The position numbers were made by a program, and so were the translations under genes. 64,000 nucleotides of DNA. It comes from Parachlamydiales bacterium. Its GTDB lineage: Bacteria; Chlamydiota; Chlamydiia; Chlamydiales; JABDDJ01. The notes under the pieces are model-generated. The model worked only from the letters and a program-made list of their open reading frames with translations, was not told the DNA's origin and searched no databases. The stretch spans positions 62,001 to 126,000 of the forward strand of contig JBAZCF010000011.1 in NCBI GenBank assembly GCA_041671045.1. Reading direction: 5' to 3'. This document shows positions 1 through 9,086 of this stretch, piece by piece (the stretch's first letter is position 1; the number at the start of each line of letters is the position of its first letter).

Positions 1-56
1 ATATTTAGTAGAATTTATTAATTCTGGACTATTTAAATGTTAAGTAGGAATTAATA

Positions 57-971
57 ATGAACTCTATATTACTTTCTGTTACAGCAGCAGGTTCAGCTTC
101 CTTAGCTAACTTATCCTACCGTAAATATTCTACATCCAACGGGGATGCAACAAGCCCTAATGGATACCTATTGGTTTTTTATTTTTTCTCATTTCTAACC
201 TCCTTAATTTTCTATCCTGAAGTTTTTACCCAGAAACCTAATTATATTGTTTTGGCTATTGGTGCTTTGGTAGGAGTCTTGAATGTCTCGCTCATGCTTT
301 TGACATCCAAAGCACTTACCAAAGGCCCTTCAGGACTCACTTTTGCAATTCAAAATACGAGCGCGGTATTTCCCGGATTATTGTTATTTTTCTTTTTCGG
401 ATCGGATTTCGGTTTTTCTTTTTCGTTTATGCAGTGCGCCGGAGTTGCGCTGGTGCTTGCCGGACTTTTTCTAGGCGTACGCGGCGACAATAATGATCAG
501 GAGAAAACTTCTAAAACATGGCTTATTTATGCTTTTGCATGCTTTTTCGTACAGATTGTCGCTTTGACACTGATTCAGGCGCGTTGCGTACTCTTTGAGT
601 GCGAAGGTAAAGATGTCTTCTTCTCATTTTTATCCGTCAATAGAGCTGAGGATATTTGGTTTATGCCAGGATTATTTGGGATGGGTACCTTTTTACAGAG
701 CATTTTCTTTGCTTGTGAGAAGAGAGGCTTTTCAAAAGCTGAGGTATCCTTTGGCCTCTTAGGCGGCCTATTCAATTTTGGATCAACCTGCCTATTGCTT
801 TTAGCAACAAAGTTTGCTGTTCCGTCAGAAAAGGCCATTTTATTTCCTTGTTTTGCTGTATCTACTATTGTTTTTTGTAATGCCTGGGCGAACAGATTGT
901 ATCATGAAGATTTCAAGCTTGCATCCACAGCGTTATGCGGACTTGGCATTTTCATAGGGATATTAGCTTAG
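57..971 (+). CDS. DMT-superfamily (EamA-like) inner-membrane transporter
   Basis: The 304-residue protein is almost entirely hydrophobic, with about ten membrane segments in two halves. This is the usual build of drug/metabolite transporters. Each half ends with a Gly-rich helix pair (around residues 85-145 and 245-304), as in EamA repeats. The ATG follows a purine-rich stretch (AAGTAGGA) about 8 nt upstream. The stop codon overlaps by 4 nt the stop of the convergent FAD oxidoreductase gene. The family exports or imports small metabolites. The substrate cannot be read from the sequence, and a chlamydial-type nucleotide or amino-acid role would be a guess. The family call is fairly sure, the substrate unknown. 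Confidence 0.65.
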   Translation: MNSILLSVTAAGSASLANLSYRKYSTSNGDATSPNGYLLVFYFFSFLTSLIFYPEVFTQKPNYIVLAIGALVGVLNVSLMLLTSKALTKGPSGLTFAIQNTSAVFPGLLLFFFFGSDFGFSFSFMQCAGVALVLAGLFLGVRGDNNDQEKTSKTWLIYAFACFFVQIVALTLIQARCVLFECEGKDVFFSFLSVNRAEDIWFMPGLFGMGTFLQSIFFACEKRGFSKAEVSFGLLGGLFNFGSTCLLLLATKFAVPSEKAILFPCFAVSTIVFCNAWANRLYHEDFKLASTALCGLGIFIGILA

Positions 972-2383
972 AAATTTTTCAGAACGGCTTGGGCGGCATG
1001 ATAGCCGCACATGCCGTGCACTCCTCCACCTGGAGGGGTGGAAGAGGAACAAAGATACAGTCCTTTTACAGGAGTGGAATAGGGATTAAAATAGGAAGTC
1101 GGCCTTTTAAAAAGTTGATAGATATCCTGCACACCCCCGTTAATATCCCCCCCCACATAATTTGGATTATAATTTTCCATTTCGGATGCTTTTATCACGT
1201 GGCGTGCCAGGATACAGTCACGGAAACCGGGAGCAAACCTTTCGATCTGTCCTTCAATCTGCTGTGTCATATCCCTTTCTGAGCCACGCGGAACATGGCA
1301 ATACCCCCAGGCGGTATGTTTTCCTTGTGGGGCCCGGGTTAAGTCAAAGAGGCTTTGTTGGGCGATGAGGACATAAGGTTTTTCTGGATGTTTTCCTTCC
1401 CAAACTTCCTTTTCAGAAAGGATAATCGATTCGGCTTCTCCCCCTAAATGGATGGTTCCGGCTTTTTGACATTCTTTGGACTTCCACGGAATAGGTGCGT
1501 TAAGCGCCCAATCTACTTTACAGACTCCGGGGCCATAGCGGTAGGCTTGAAGTTTCTGTTTATATTTTGAAGGCAGCCGATCTCCGGCAATATCCAGTAA
1601 TTGTTTGGGGCTAATATCGCATAGAATGGTCTTTGAAGGCGGAAGCTCATCTAAAGATGTAATGAAATGCCCGGTAAAGATCTGCCCCCCCAGAAAGCTG
1701 TAGTATGCTGCCAAGGCATTGGCCAGTTTTTGGGATCCACCTTCAGGCGTGGGCCATCCGATGACATGACCCAGAGTTCCAAGGATAAAAGCAAAAGCGG
1801 CTGTTATGGATTTATCTAGAGGAAGATTGCAATGGGCGGCTAATCCGATGAAAAGTCCTCGCGCGTATTTAGCCTTGAAATTGCTGTTAATCGTTCCTTG
1901 TGCAGAACGAAGTGCTTGCAAGCCAAATTGCGCCAGGGCTATCGGATGTTGTGGAAAATGCAGCGGAGCCAAAAGATCGTTAACTAATATATCCCAATGG
2001 TCAATGAGTGGGCCCATGAGTTTTTGATATGCAGTTCCATCTATTCCCAGCGATTGGATGGTGGTTTCTAGAGACCGATCAAGTATTGCTGCTGTTCCGT
2101 CATCAAAGGGGTGGGCTAGAGGCGTGACGGGAAATTTCCAGGTAAGGCCGTATTTTTCCAAGGGTAGAGTGCGGAAAAAAGGAGAGCCGATCCCTAAAGG
2201 ATGGATAGCTGAACAAATATCATGAGTAAATCCGGGCAAAGTCAATTCAGCTGAACGCATTCCTCCGCCGGGAGTGTCTTTTGCTTCAAAAATTGCAGTA
2301 GTAAGCCCTGCTTCAGCAAGAGTTATTCCTGCTGCGAGTCCGTTTGGTCCGGATCCAATAATGATGGCGTCATATTTTTTCAT
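968..2383 (-). CDS. FAD-dependent oxidoreductase, phytoene desaturase/PYROXD2-like
   Basis: The protein is 471 residues and begins with a Rossmann dinucleotide-binding motif (IIIGSGPNGLAAG, about residues 7-19). An acidic residue (E34) follows at the end of beta-2, and then a Gly-rich GGGMRS stretch. This is the FAD-binding start of COG1233 enzymes (carotenoid desaturases, PYROXD2, some amine oxidases). The C-terminal FAD-closing motif near GLYLCSSSTPPGGGVHGMCG is also present. Family members oxidise hydrophobic or amine substrates with FAD, but no carotenoid genes lie nearby, so a carotenoid role is unsupported. It is a single-gene unit, convergent with the upstream transporter. Confidence 0.75.
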   Translation of the reverse strand: MKKYDAIIIGSGPNGLAAGITLAEAGLTTAIFEAKDTPGGGMRSAELTLPGFTHDICSAIHPLGIGSPFFRTLPLEKYGLTWKFPVTPLAHPFDDGTAAILDRSLETTIQSLGIDGTAYQKLMGPLIDHWDILVNDLLAPLHFPQHPIALAQFGLQALRSAQGTINSNFKAKYARGLFIGLAAHCNLPLDKSITAAFAFILGTLGHVIGWPTPEGGSQKLANALAAYYSFLGGQIFTGHFITSLDELPPSKTILCDISPKQLLDIAGDRLPSKYKQKLQAYRYGPGVCKVDWALNAPIPWKSKECQKAGTIHLGGEAESIILSEKEVWEGKHPEKPYVLIAQQSLFDLTRAPQGKHTAWGYCHVPRGSERDMTQQIEGQIERFAPGFRDCILARHVIKASEMENYNPNYVGGDINGGVQDIYQLFKRPTSYFNPYSTPVKGLYLCSSSTPPGGGVHGMCGYHAAQAVLKNF

Positions 2384-2484
2384 ACTAGGGAGTTTCTCTT
2401 AGGTGAATTTTTTATATACAAAAGAAATTTTGAATTCATTTTTTATTTTGATAAGATGAGATTTATGACTACAAAGGAGTGGTT

Positions 2485-3081
2485 ATGAAATCTATGCTCA
2501 TCAAATTTTTCTCCGTGTTTTTCTGCATGTTTTCTTTGAGCCTATGTGCACAAGGGACTCTGACTGACTCAGCTACAGGCGAATCCTTCCCAAAGGATAT
2601 CAGCATTAGCTATAACGGTAAGCAGTACGATTTGACTGCAACCGGAGTGGCAACTAGAAAAAAACTATTCATCAAGGTTTACAGCATAGCCAGCTATCTG
2701 CAAAAAGGTGCTGCTCAAACTAAAAGTGACACTCTCAAGGCTATTCTGAATGATAATAATGCTAAGCAAGTGACGATGAAATGGCAGCGCGAGGTGGGTG
2801 TGGATAAAATCCAGGAAACTTACCGCGAATCCCTACAAAAATCCTTACCCAATGCACAAGGACAGCTTAAAAATGATGTTGGCCAGTTTCTTTCTTTCTT
2901 CAATCAACCTGTAAGAAAGGGCGATACTACAATTATTAAATGGCTGCCCGGTGGATACATTGAAGTCGACTTCAACGGTACCAAAGTAGGCAGCGTTGTC
3001 AATAAAGATCTTGCAGCCGGTATATGGAATGTGTGGTTTGGGGAGAAAAGCCCTGTAAACCGCGACAATTTATTACAATAG
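2485..3081 (+). CDS. Secreted chalcone isomerase-like protein (Chalcone_3 family)
   Basis: This is a 198-residue protein with a clear signal peptide (residues 1-22, ending CAQG), so it is probably periplasmic. The body matches the bacterial chalcone-isomerase-fold family: a TGVATRKKLFIKVYSIASYL segment at about 50-70, a conserved Trp-rich beta segment, and a C-terminal GIWNVWFGEKSPV. Bacterial members are mostly of unknown function; some bind fatty acids or similar ligands. An in-frame GTG lies 6 nt earlier, but the ATG at 2485 was chosen because AAAGGAG sits 5 nt before it. A strong palindromic terminator follows the stop codon. Confidence 0.75.
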   Translation: MKSMLIKFFSVFFCMFSLSLCAQGTLTDSATGESFPKDISISYNGKQYDLTATGVATRKKLFIKVYSIASYLQKGAAQTKSDTLKAILNDNNAKQVTMKWQREVGVDKIQETYRESLQKSLPNAQGQLKNDVGQFLSFFNQPVRKGDTTIIKWLPGGYIEVDFNGTKVGSVVNKDLAAGIWNVWFGEKSPVNRDNLLQ

Positions 3082-3096
3082 AGCCGGTAAAATCTT

Positions 3097-3124
3097 GAAA
3101 GGACGAACCTAGGTTCGTCCTTTC
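3097..3124. terminator. Perfect 28-nt palindrome, bidirectional terminator
   Basis: Two 14-nt arms (GAAAGGACGAACCT and its exact complement) abut with no loop spacer. The palindrome lies 15 nt after the stop of the chalcone-isomerase-like gene and just beyond the 3' end of the oppositely oriented lipoprotein gene. It reads into T-rich sequence on the plus strand. It therefore probably ends transcription from both sides. Confidence 0.75.
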
Positions 3125-3148
3125 ACACAAACACTTATCTAAGACAGC

Positions 3149-3400
3149 TTAATTTGCAGTTGCAGCTTCGATATGTCTGCGGTTTTCTTCTATTGCAGCA
3201 TTACTTGCATCCACAAGAGCAGCATTGCGATAGATAGCTTGAGTGCTTCTATCGATTGCATAGTTGCTTCTTTCAATAGCTTCTCTGTTTTGCTCGATAG
3301 ATTCTGTACTTGAATTCACAAGGCAATTCATTTTGCTTACGATCTGACAACTTGAAAGACAGCAAATTGCAATCGGAATCAATAGTAAATATGATTTCAT
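3149..3400 (-). CDS. Small heptad-repeat lipoprotein
   Basis: The 83-residue protein has a lipoprotein signal peptide with a lipobox (LSSC, Cys18). After it come about seven consecutive heptads with I/V/L at each first position (IEQNREA, IERSNYA, IDRSTQA and so on), giving a short coiled coil. It resembles Lpp-type outer-membrane lipoproteins in design, not in detectable sequence. A close paralogue lies directly upstream on the same strand, and the shared IEENRR motif near the C-terminus shows that the two arose by duplication. The function is unknown; an envelope spacer or structural role is an inference. A Shine-Dalgarno-like GGAGG precedes the ATG. Confidence 0.65.
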   Translation of the reverse strand: MKSYLLLIPIAICCLSSCQIVSKMNCLVNSSTESIEQNREAIERSNYAIDRSTQAIYRNAALVDASNAAIEENRRHIEAATAN

Positions 3401-3436
3401 GGGTAATCCTCCAATGGTTAAGTTCTAAGTTGGTTC

Positions 3437-3688
3437 CTAGGACTCACCCACTTTTTTTAATTCATTATTGATTGCTTCTAACTGGCGTCGGTTTTCTTCA
3501 ATCTTGACATTAGCAGCTTCAACTGCTTGGATGTTTTGCTCTATGGCTTGGATGTTTTGCTCAATCACCATTGTGCTATAGTCGATAGCTTGACGATTGG
3601 ATTCCAATGCTCTGAATGTTTCATTGATACCGCTACAACCTGTTAGCGTTGTTCCTGCGAAAATAATAAGCAATAACCTGTACTTCAT
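3437..3688 (-). CDS. Small heptad-repeat lipoprotein (paralogue of the next gene downstream)
   Basis: The 83-residue protein has a lipoprotein signal (LTGC, Cys18) and an unbroken heptad array with two identical units (IEQNIQA twice), then IEENRRQ and a lysine-rich tail. The length equals that of the downstream paralogue, and the hydrophobic positions are spaced identically. Both genes are co-directional, 36 nt apart, and likely co-transcribed. The protein is expected to be anchored to a membrane by its acylated N-terminal Cys and to form a helical coiled-coil oligomer. No further function can be assigned. Confidence 0.65.
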   Translation of the reverse strand: MKYRLLLIIFAGTTLTGCSGINETFRALESNRQAIDYSTMVIEQNIQAIEQNIQAVEAANVKIEENRRQLEAINNELKKVGES

Positions 3689-3879
3689 GGTTCACCTCTT
3701 TTCGTTCTATTTCCGCATAACAAAAATCATGAAAATATAAAATCATTTTTTTGAAGTGCTTTCATAGTTTTCGTTATTCATCTTGATGAAAACCTATAAC
3801 AATGACTTGAAGCTAATTATGGAATATGGCACGAAAGTATTAAAAATAGTTGAATACATCATTTATCTATGAGAATTAC

Positions 3880-4632
3880 ATGACGAAAAAACTTAGCGGC
3901 AAAGTAGCGATTGTTACCGGAGCATCAAAAGGCATAGGAGCTGAAATTGCTTTACAATTAGCAGCTGAAGGCGCTTCTGTCATTGTTAACTATTCTTCGA
4001 GCAAAGAAGGTGCAGACAAGATAGTTAAAGAGATTGTTGGCAAAGGGGGCAAAGCAATTGCCGTACATGCAAATGTCAGTCAACAAAAAGATATTCTACG
4101 TCTCTTTAGCGAATCTACTAAAGCCTATGGAAAAGTGGATATTCTGGTGAATAATGCAGGGATATACGAATTTGCGATGCTAGAGGAAGTTACAGAAGAT
4201 CATTTTTATAAGCTATTTGATTTGAATGTTTTAGGTCTAATACTTACCACTCAGGAAGCAGCCAAGCATTTTGGCGACAAAGGTGGAAGCATTATTAACA
4301 TCGGTTCTCTAGCAGGTACATCGCCTATTCCGAGTTCCTTAGTCTATTCTGCTACAAAAGCTTCTGTCGATTGCATTACCAAGACCCTGGCGCTAGAGTT
4401 AGGCAGCCGAAAGATTCGTGTTAACTCGATAAATCCCGGTTTGGTGGAAACTGAAGGTGTGCACAAGATCGGGTTTACCGAAAGTGACGTGCGTAGGGAA
4501 GTTGAATCTAAAACACCGCTGGGTAGAATAGGTCAACCTAGTGATATCGCACCTGCTGTTGTGTTTTTAGCTTCAGACGACTCCACATGGATTACAGGTG
4601 AAACGTGGTTCATTTCGGGCGGGTTCAAATAA
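3880..4632 (+). CDS. Short-chain dehydrogenase/reductase (FabG-like)
   Basis: This is a 250-residue classical SDR. It shows the NAD(P)-binding TGASKGIG (residues 13-20), the structural NNAG, the catalytic Ser in IGSLAG, and Tyr156-x3-Lys160 in YSATK. The C-terminal GETWFISGG is typical of 3-oxoacyl-ACP-reductase or glucose-dehydrogenase-like SDRs. A TTG 30 nt upstream is in frame, but the ATG at 3880 matches the usual SDR N-terminus (MTKKLSGKVAIVTG). The SDR stands alone, so its substrate (oxoacyl chain, sugar or alcohol) is open. The residues present predict an active NADPH- or NADH-dependent enzyme. Confidence 0.85.
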   Translation: MTKKLSGKVAIVTGASKGIGAEIALQLAAEGASVIVNYSSSKEGADKIVKEIVGKGGKAIAVHANVSQQKDILRLFSESTKAYGKVDILVNNAGIYEFAMLEEVTEDHFYKLFDLNVLGLILTTQEAAKHFGDKGGSIINIGSLAGTSPIPSSLVYSATKASVDCITKTLALELGSRKIRVNSINPGLVETEGVHKIGFTESDVRREVESKTPLGRIGQPSDIAPAVVFLASDDSTWITGETWFISGGFK

Positions 4633-5109
4633 TATTATTGAGATGTTTATGAAAATGTTCATGTCGATAATTCTATTTTGCGAAGCGAAACGTTCTCTAG
4701 TATTGGAGCACTGCGACTTGTCGCAGCTTTGTTAGTCCTCAACTTATCGAGGACCCATAGACTTGGTAATATACATTGTGTAAGATGCCCTCGAGTAATC
4801 GAGGGCTATGAAAGTGGCGACAAGTATCCGCACTCATATACTTGGGAATGTTTATCCATAATCGCTTAAAACAGCACACTCTCCTTGCTTAGCCGGTAGA
4901 ACGCTTTGAAAGTATTGGAATACATTATCAGGTCCGAAGGGATAATTACCCTTCCTGTAAGTCCAAAGCATTTTTTCAGCAGTCAATTCTTCCATTTCAG
5001 CAGCTTTTTGCTCTGGTTAAGGATGTATATCTCTGATCTGGAGAGCCGGTATCGGACCCTCCATTTGAGTTGTTGGATTTTATCTGCAAAGCCAGTTTTT
5101 CATAACGTT
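4633..5109. other. 477-nt gap with serial hairpins and a possible decayed reading frame
   Basis: No convincing intact gene is present. The gap contains four short inverted repeats: 4711-4726 (CTGCGA/TCGCAG), 4735-4754 (GTCCTC/GAGGAC), 4788-4805 (CCCTCGA/TCGAGGG) and 4936-4954 (GAAGGG/CCCTTC). On the minus strand, about 5088-4852 gives a protein-like reading broken by stop codons. Its last uninterrupted part encodes 48 residues from an ATG near 4995. This may be a gene remnant or chance. Confidence 0.4.
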
Positions 5110-7116
5110 TTAGTTATCCTTTGAGGTATCTTGCATCCCTACTTTATTTAAGCAGCGGAGGACTTCAGCTACGCTCCAAGCTTGGGCGAAGCATCCTCTA
5201 GCTTTGTAAGGAGCGTCCGCATCAAAGATCTCACCGATTGTGGACATGCAGTTGCTGTCGAGGTAATCCACAAGTCCTTTGAGGGCCTTCCTGGCACTTT
5301 CTAAATCATCAGGATTGACTTTGAGCATCACATCGATGTAAGGACCGATAAGCCATGGCCATACCGTTCCTTGGTGATAGGCGGCGTCACGGGCATAAAG
5401 ATCTCCATCATAATCCCTTTTATAATCCGGGTGGGAGGGTGATAGAGTACGCAGGCCGAAAGGGGTATACAGATGCTCAGTGACAATGTTTAGAACTTGC
5501 TTCCATCTTTCTTGCTCCAAAATAGGATTTGAAAGGGAAATAGCAAAAAGCTGGTTGGGCCTTAAAGCGGAATCATTCCCATTTTCGCCTTCAATAACGT
5601 CATATAGATAGTTCCCTTCCCCGAACCAAAATTTGGTATTAAAGGATGCACGGCACTGTTCAGCAATATCTTGTTTTTTACCTGACCATTTCTCATACAA
5701 TTTAAGGGCATTATACCATAAGGCATTGATTTCTACAGCTTTACCTCTACGTGGAGTAACCACCCAATCCCCTACTTTGGCATCCATCCAGGTGAGCTGC
5801 ACACCTTTTTGGCCTTGGATGAGGAGTCCATCGGTATCCACTTTTATTCCAAAAAGTGTGCCGTTGATATGGTTTTGGATGATGTCTGAAAGTTTAGGCA
5901 GTAGAAACTCAAGAATATCTTCATCTTTGGTTATTTGAATATATCTGTCGATGGCATGAAAAAACCAGAGGGTAGCGTCTGCGGTATTATAAATCCCTTG
6001 GTTTTCTCCGTCAGGGAACATGTTAGGAATAAGGCCATTTCTAATATAATGGCCGAAAGTATGAAGAATCGAATAGGCTTCACGGCTTCTTCCTGTAGCT
6101 AAGGTGAGACCCTCTAGTGAAATCATCGTATCTCGTCCCCAATCTGTAAACCATGGGAATCCAGCTATGACGGTTTTTGACTCTTCCCCCAGTGCTTGCA
6201 AGCGTATCATATCCTCATAACGAGTTGTGGGAGTGATAATGAATTGGTCTGCAGCTAATACAAGCTTTGAGATGATAGGATTTTTAGATTCTCCGGACGT
6301 TTTTAGGAGGCTTTTCTTTCTAAGTTTTTCTGTCACCCATGCTTCACGCGAAGTCAGCGCAAAGATATTGTTCCACGATTCTGTAGAAACAATAATAGTT
6401 TCCCTGTTCTTCGGCTGGACATTTATCAGAAAGTAGCCGGGGCTTTTGAGATTCCCCAGAGACTCATATCCTCTTTGGGCTTCAATTTCATAGAAGACTT
6501 CGTCAAGAACTTGAGAATCAAGCGTAAAGGGGGCTTGCGAGCTATTATATATCCTTAAAGGAGGATAGTTGGGACATTCGATCTCGTATTGGAAATCTTT
6601 AGCATGGACGGTATAGGATTCATCCGGAATGACCGAGTTAACAGACTGTTCGTTAGTTCTGAAATGGAAATAGGGCTGCCATTTGATCTGAATGGGATCT
6701 GCATCTTCAGTGACAAGCTTATAGGAAATATGGAGTGTATTTTGACGGTGTATCAGCAGGAGGCTTTTTTCGATAATGACGCCCTTGCAGTCATATACCC
6801 ACGTTGGAAGACCATTTTCGAAGCGGACTTCTTTTAAATGGCTTTCATTCAGGTCTTTATTGTCTTTGGTTCTTAGCTGAGTAAGCTGAATTTCCGTCTT
6901 ATCAGCAAGGATGACAGCGTCAGCAACATAGTTCAGCATATTGGTGCGGCCATAGGGATTAGGCAAAGCTGCAATAAGAAGAGAATGATATTTGCGCATC
7001 GGAGCGCCTGAGAGAGAACCGCTAGCAAATCCACCTAGGCCATTGGTAATAAGCCATTCATCAAAGAGAACCTGCTCCGGGCGGCAACTATCTATTTTCG
7101 TAACGGCTATCTTCAT
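5110..7116 (-). CDS. Glycogen debranching enzyme (amylo-alpha-1,6-glucosidase family)
   Basis: The 668-residue protein has the N-terminal GDE_N domain (roughly 1-240; ITNGLGGFASGS near residue 23) followed by an (alpha/alpha)6-barrel GDE_C domain. Barrel landmarks are FPWFTDWGRDTMISLEG (around residue 325) and ARDAAYHQGTVWPWLIGPY near the C-terminus. The family removes alpha-1,6 branch glucose residues from glycogen in archaea and bacteria (GH133 type). The gene overlaps the upstream TreZ gene by 4 nt (ATGA), so the two are translationally coupled. The pair would shorten and debranch glycogen-derived chains. It is distinct from the GH13 debranching enzyme GlgX. Confidence 0.88.
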   Translation of the reverse strand: MKIAVTKIDSCRPEQVLFDEWLITNGLGGFASGSLSGAPMRKYHSLLIAALPNPYGRTNMLNYVADAVILADKTEIQLTQLRTKDNKDLNESHLKEVRFENGLPTWVYDCKGVIIEKSLLLIHRQNTLHISYKLVTEDADPIQIKWQPYFHFRTNEQSVNSVIPDESYTVHAKDFQYEIECPNYPPLRIYNSSQAPFTLDSQVLDEVFYEIEAQRGYESLGNLKSPGYFLINVQPKNRETIIVSTESWNNIFALTSREAWVTEKLRKKSLLKTSGESKNPIISKLVLAADQFIITPTTRYEDMIRLQALGEESKTVIAGFPWFTDWGRDTMISLEGLTLATGRSREAYSILHTFGHYIRNGLIPNMFPDGENQGIYNTADATLWFFHAIDRYIQITKDEDILEFLLPKLSDIIQNHINGTLFGIKVDTDGLLIQGQKGVQLTWMDAKVGDWVVTPRRGKAVEINALWYNALKLYEKWSGKKQDIAEQCRASFNTKFWFGEGNYLYDVIEGENGNDSALRPNQLFAISLSNPILEQERWKQVLNIVTEHLYTPFGLRTLSPSHPDYKRDYDGDLYARDAAYHQGTVWPWLIGPYIDVMLKVNPDDLESARKALKGLVDYLDSNCMSTIGEIFDADAPYKARGCFAQAWSVAEVLRCLNKVGMQDTSKDN

Positions 7117-8990
7117 ATTTTACGTTTTCTCTTTCCAATAGGTTTAGTTGCAAGGACGATTGCAGAATGCCCTAGGATCTTCCAATAAGGAATGTTTATG
7201 GGAGGAGTTCCTTCGCCCCCATAGCACAAAGACTCGCTGGACCAAAGAACCTCAAATTCTTGTTCTAATCCTGGCACTAAGAGTGGTTCAGGAGAGGGAT
7301 TTAGATAAAGGTCAGCGCCAAAATTTATGATAAGGACACGGTCTCCTTTTTCCTCTCCGAAATAGCGTATCAGAAAAGCATCAGTACCTAGGACAGCGCC
7401 ATCTATAGAGAGGTTTTGCATGATACTAAAAATTGGATCCTTCTTTCGAAGCTGTATAAGGTCTTTATAGAGGTTTAATATTTTGGGGTCATTGTCTTTT
7501 TCATTGTGGTTGAGCTTGCTTTTAGTGAAGGTCAGAGGGTTGCCGGGATCCGGAAGGACTTTTCTTATTTCGGAGGTACCGAGGCGTGGAAATTGCGCTA
7601 AGTCATTTTTTCTTCCTGTCTTAACAAGGGGGCTGATATCCGGCGCATGGTCGGCAAAATAGTAGAAGGGCTGTGATGAATTAAATTCCTGCCCTTGGAA
7701 GATAAGTGGTGTGTTAGGACTCAGGAGAAGCAGTGTTGAAAGGGCTTTATAGATACCTGGATCCGCTTTCTGGTGTAGTCGTAAGCCATAACCAGAATTG
7801 GCTACCTGGTCATGGTTTTCCAAAAAAATCACCATCGAATGGCGCGGTATTTTCAAGTTGGGAGTTCCGCGCGGCTTTTTTTGCCAATCGTAGTATTGAC
7901 CTTGGTAAAGAAATCCGTATTTTAGGGAGGAGATAAACTCCTGAGGGCTGCCTAAATAGTCCGTGTAATACGCCTCTCTTTTCCCCGTGAGCCTTACAAC
8001 AGCGCTATGGTGAAAGTCATCATTCCACAACATATCAAAGCCGTAGCCTCCTTCCTCGTAAGGCTTTAACAGTCTTGTATCCTGCGGTTCATTTTCACCA
8101 ATAGTAATCGTCTTCCTTTTGCCACCCGCTTTTTTCACTACGCGAGTCAGATCTTGCAATATATGCACAGGAGTAGAGCAAAAAAACCAGGGAGTTGCAT
8201 CCACTCTTAAGCCATCAAAGTGATATTCTTGAATCCAATATTCGGCATTGGTGAGAAAATAATTACGTGACTCCTGAGAGTCAAAATTGATCGCCTTACC
8301 CCAGTCGGTAGAGAATTTATCACTTAGATACTCCTTAGCGAAGCTGATCATTTGGTTGCCTTCAGGGCCTAGATGATTGTAAACAACATCGAGCACAACC
8401 CCGATGCCCAGTTGATGGGCTCTATTGATAAAATTTTTTAAGTCTTTTGGTGTCCCATATTGATGTGAAGGAGCAAAGAGGTTGACGCCATCGTATCCCC
8501 ATCCAAAGTGGCCGGGAAAATCATTTAGCGGCAGGACTTCAACCAAGGTGATCCCCAAGTTAGCAAGGGATGTAAGTTCTTTTGTTGCGGCTGCGAAAGT
8601 GCCTTCTTGCGTGAAGGTTCCGATGTGGAGTTCATAGACAATATGTCCCTGGGGGGCGACCCCTTTCCATTCATTATCTGTCCAATGGTAATGAGGATTG
8701 ACCACACAAGAAAATCCATGCGGCCCTTGTGGTTGGCATCTTGAGGCAGGATCTGAAAAAAAAGTTTGCGAATCGGACAATCGAAAACGGTAATATGTGC
8801 CCTCTGCGGCCAGATCTGTGAGGAGATAAAAATATCCTTTTTTCTCTTTCTCCATAGGGAGATAGATGGGCTCGGCTTCAGGTTTCTCGATGACGAGGTC
8901 CACCTTCTTATGATCGGGCGCCCAAACTCTAAAGTGGACTCCCTCCGGAAAGATTTCTGCCCCGATAGGGTATTTTCTTTTTACAGTCAT
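7113..8990 (-). CDS. treZ: Malto-oligosyltrehalose trehalohydrolase
   Basis: The 625-residue GH13 enzyme has an N-terminal beta-sandwich (FRVWAPDHKKVDLVIE) that opens the protein as in TreZ. The catalytic barrel follows: DVVYNHLGPEGN, nucleophile Asp264 in GLRVDA, acid/base Glu299 in TIGENEP, and LENHDQ. The GENEP and NHLGPEGN versions are characteristic of TreZ and separate it from GlgB/GlgX. It cleaves trehalose from maltooligosyl-trehalose in the cytosol. The usual partner TreY is not in the window. It is first in a two-gene operon with the debranching enzyme and divergent from the DUF5752-TreT pair. Confidence 0.88.
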   Translation of the reverse strand: MTVKRKYPIGAEIFPEGVHFRVWAPDHKKVDLVIEKPEAEPIYLPMEKEKKGYFYLLTDLAAEGTYYRFRLSDSQTFFSDPASRCQPQGPHGFSCVVNPHYHWTDNEWKGVAPQGHIVYELHIGTFTQEGTFAAATKELTSLANLGITLVEVLPLNDFPGHFGWGYDGVNLFAPSHQYGTPKDLKNFINRAHQLGIGVVLDVVYNHLGPEGNQMISFAKEYLSDKFSTDWGKAINFDSQESRNYFLTNAEYWIQEYHFDGLRVDATPWFFCSTPVHILQDLTRVVKKAGGKRKTITIGENEPQDTRLLKPYEEGGYGFDMLWNDDFHHSAVVRLTGKREAYYTDYLGSPQEFISSLKYGFLYQGQYYDWQKKPRGTPNLKIPRHSMVIFLENHDQVANSGYGLRLHQKADPGIYKALSTLLLLSPNTPLIFQGQEFNSSQPFYYFADHAPDISPLVKTGRKNDLAQFPRLGTSEIRKVLPDPGNPLTFTKSKLNHNEKDNDPKILNLYKDLIQLRKKDPIFSIMQNLSIDGAVLGTDAFLIRYFGEEKGDRVLIINFGADLYLNPSPEPLLVPGLEQEFEVLWSSESLCYGGEGTPPINIPYWKILGHSAIVLATKPIGKRKRKI

Positions 8991-9086
8991 TATCCTACTT
9001 GTGTGTCAAGCGTCATAGATCCCACGTATAACAAAGAGATTGTTAAATAAATATTTTTAAATTATGCAGTAGCCAAAAGTGGTCAT

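Noticed and set aside
575..838. Minus-strand open frame within the DMT transporter gene
   Set aside because: It lies opposite a well-supported transporter frame, has no domain signal and no ribosome site.
968..2383. Carotenoid biosynthesis enzyme (CrtI)
   Set aside because: Only the shared FAD fold supports it; there are no crtB, crtE or other carotenoid genes nearby, and the sequence is nearer to the PYROXD2 type.
4885..4945. tRNA-like phrase (TTAGCCGGTAGAACGC followed by GGTCCGAA)
   Set aside because: Acceptor, anticodon and T-arm pairing could not be completed into a cloverleaf.
4678..5124. Two short plus-strand frames in the 4.6-5.1 kb gap
   Set aside because: They have no ribosome site, no family match, overlap hairpins, and one runs into the 3' end of the debranching gene.
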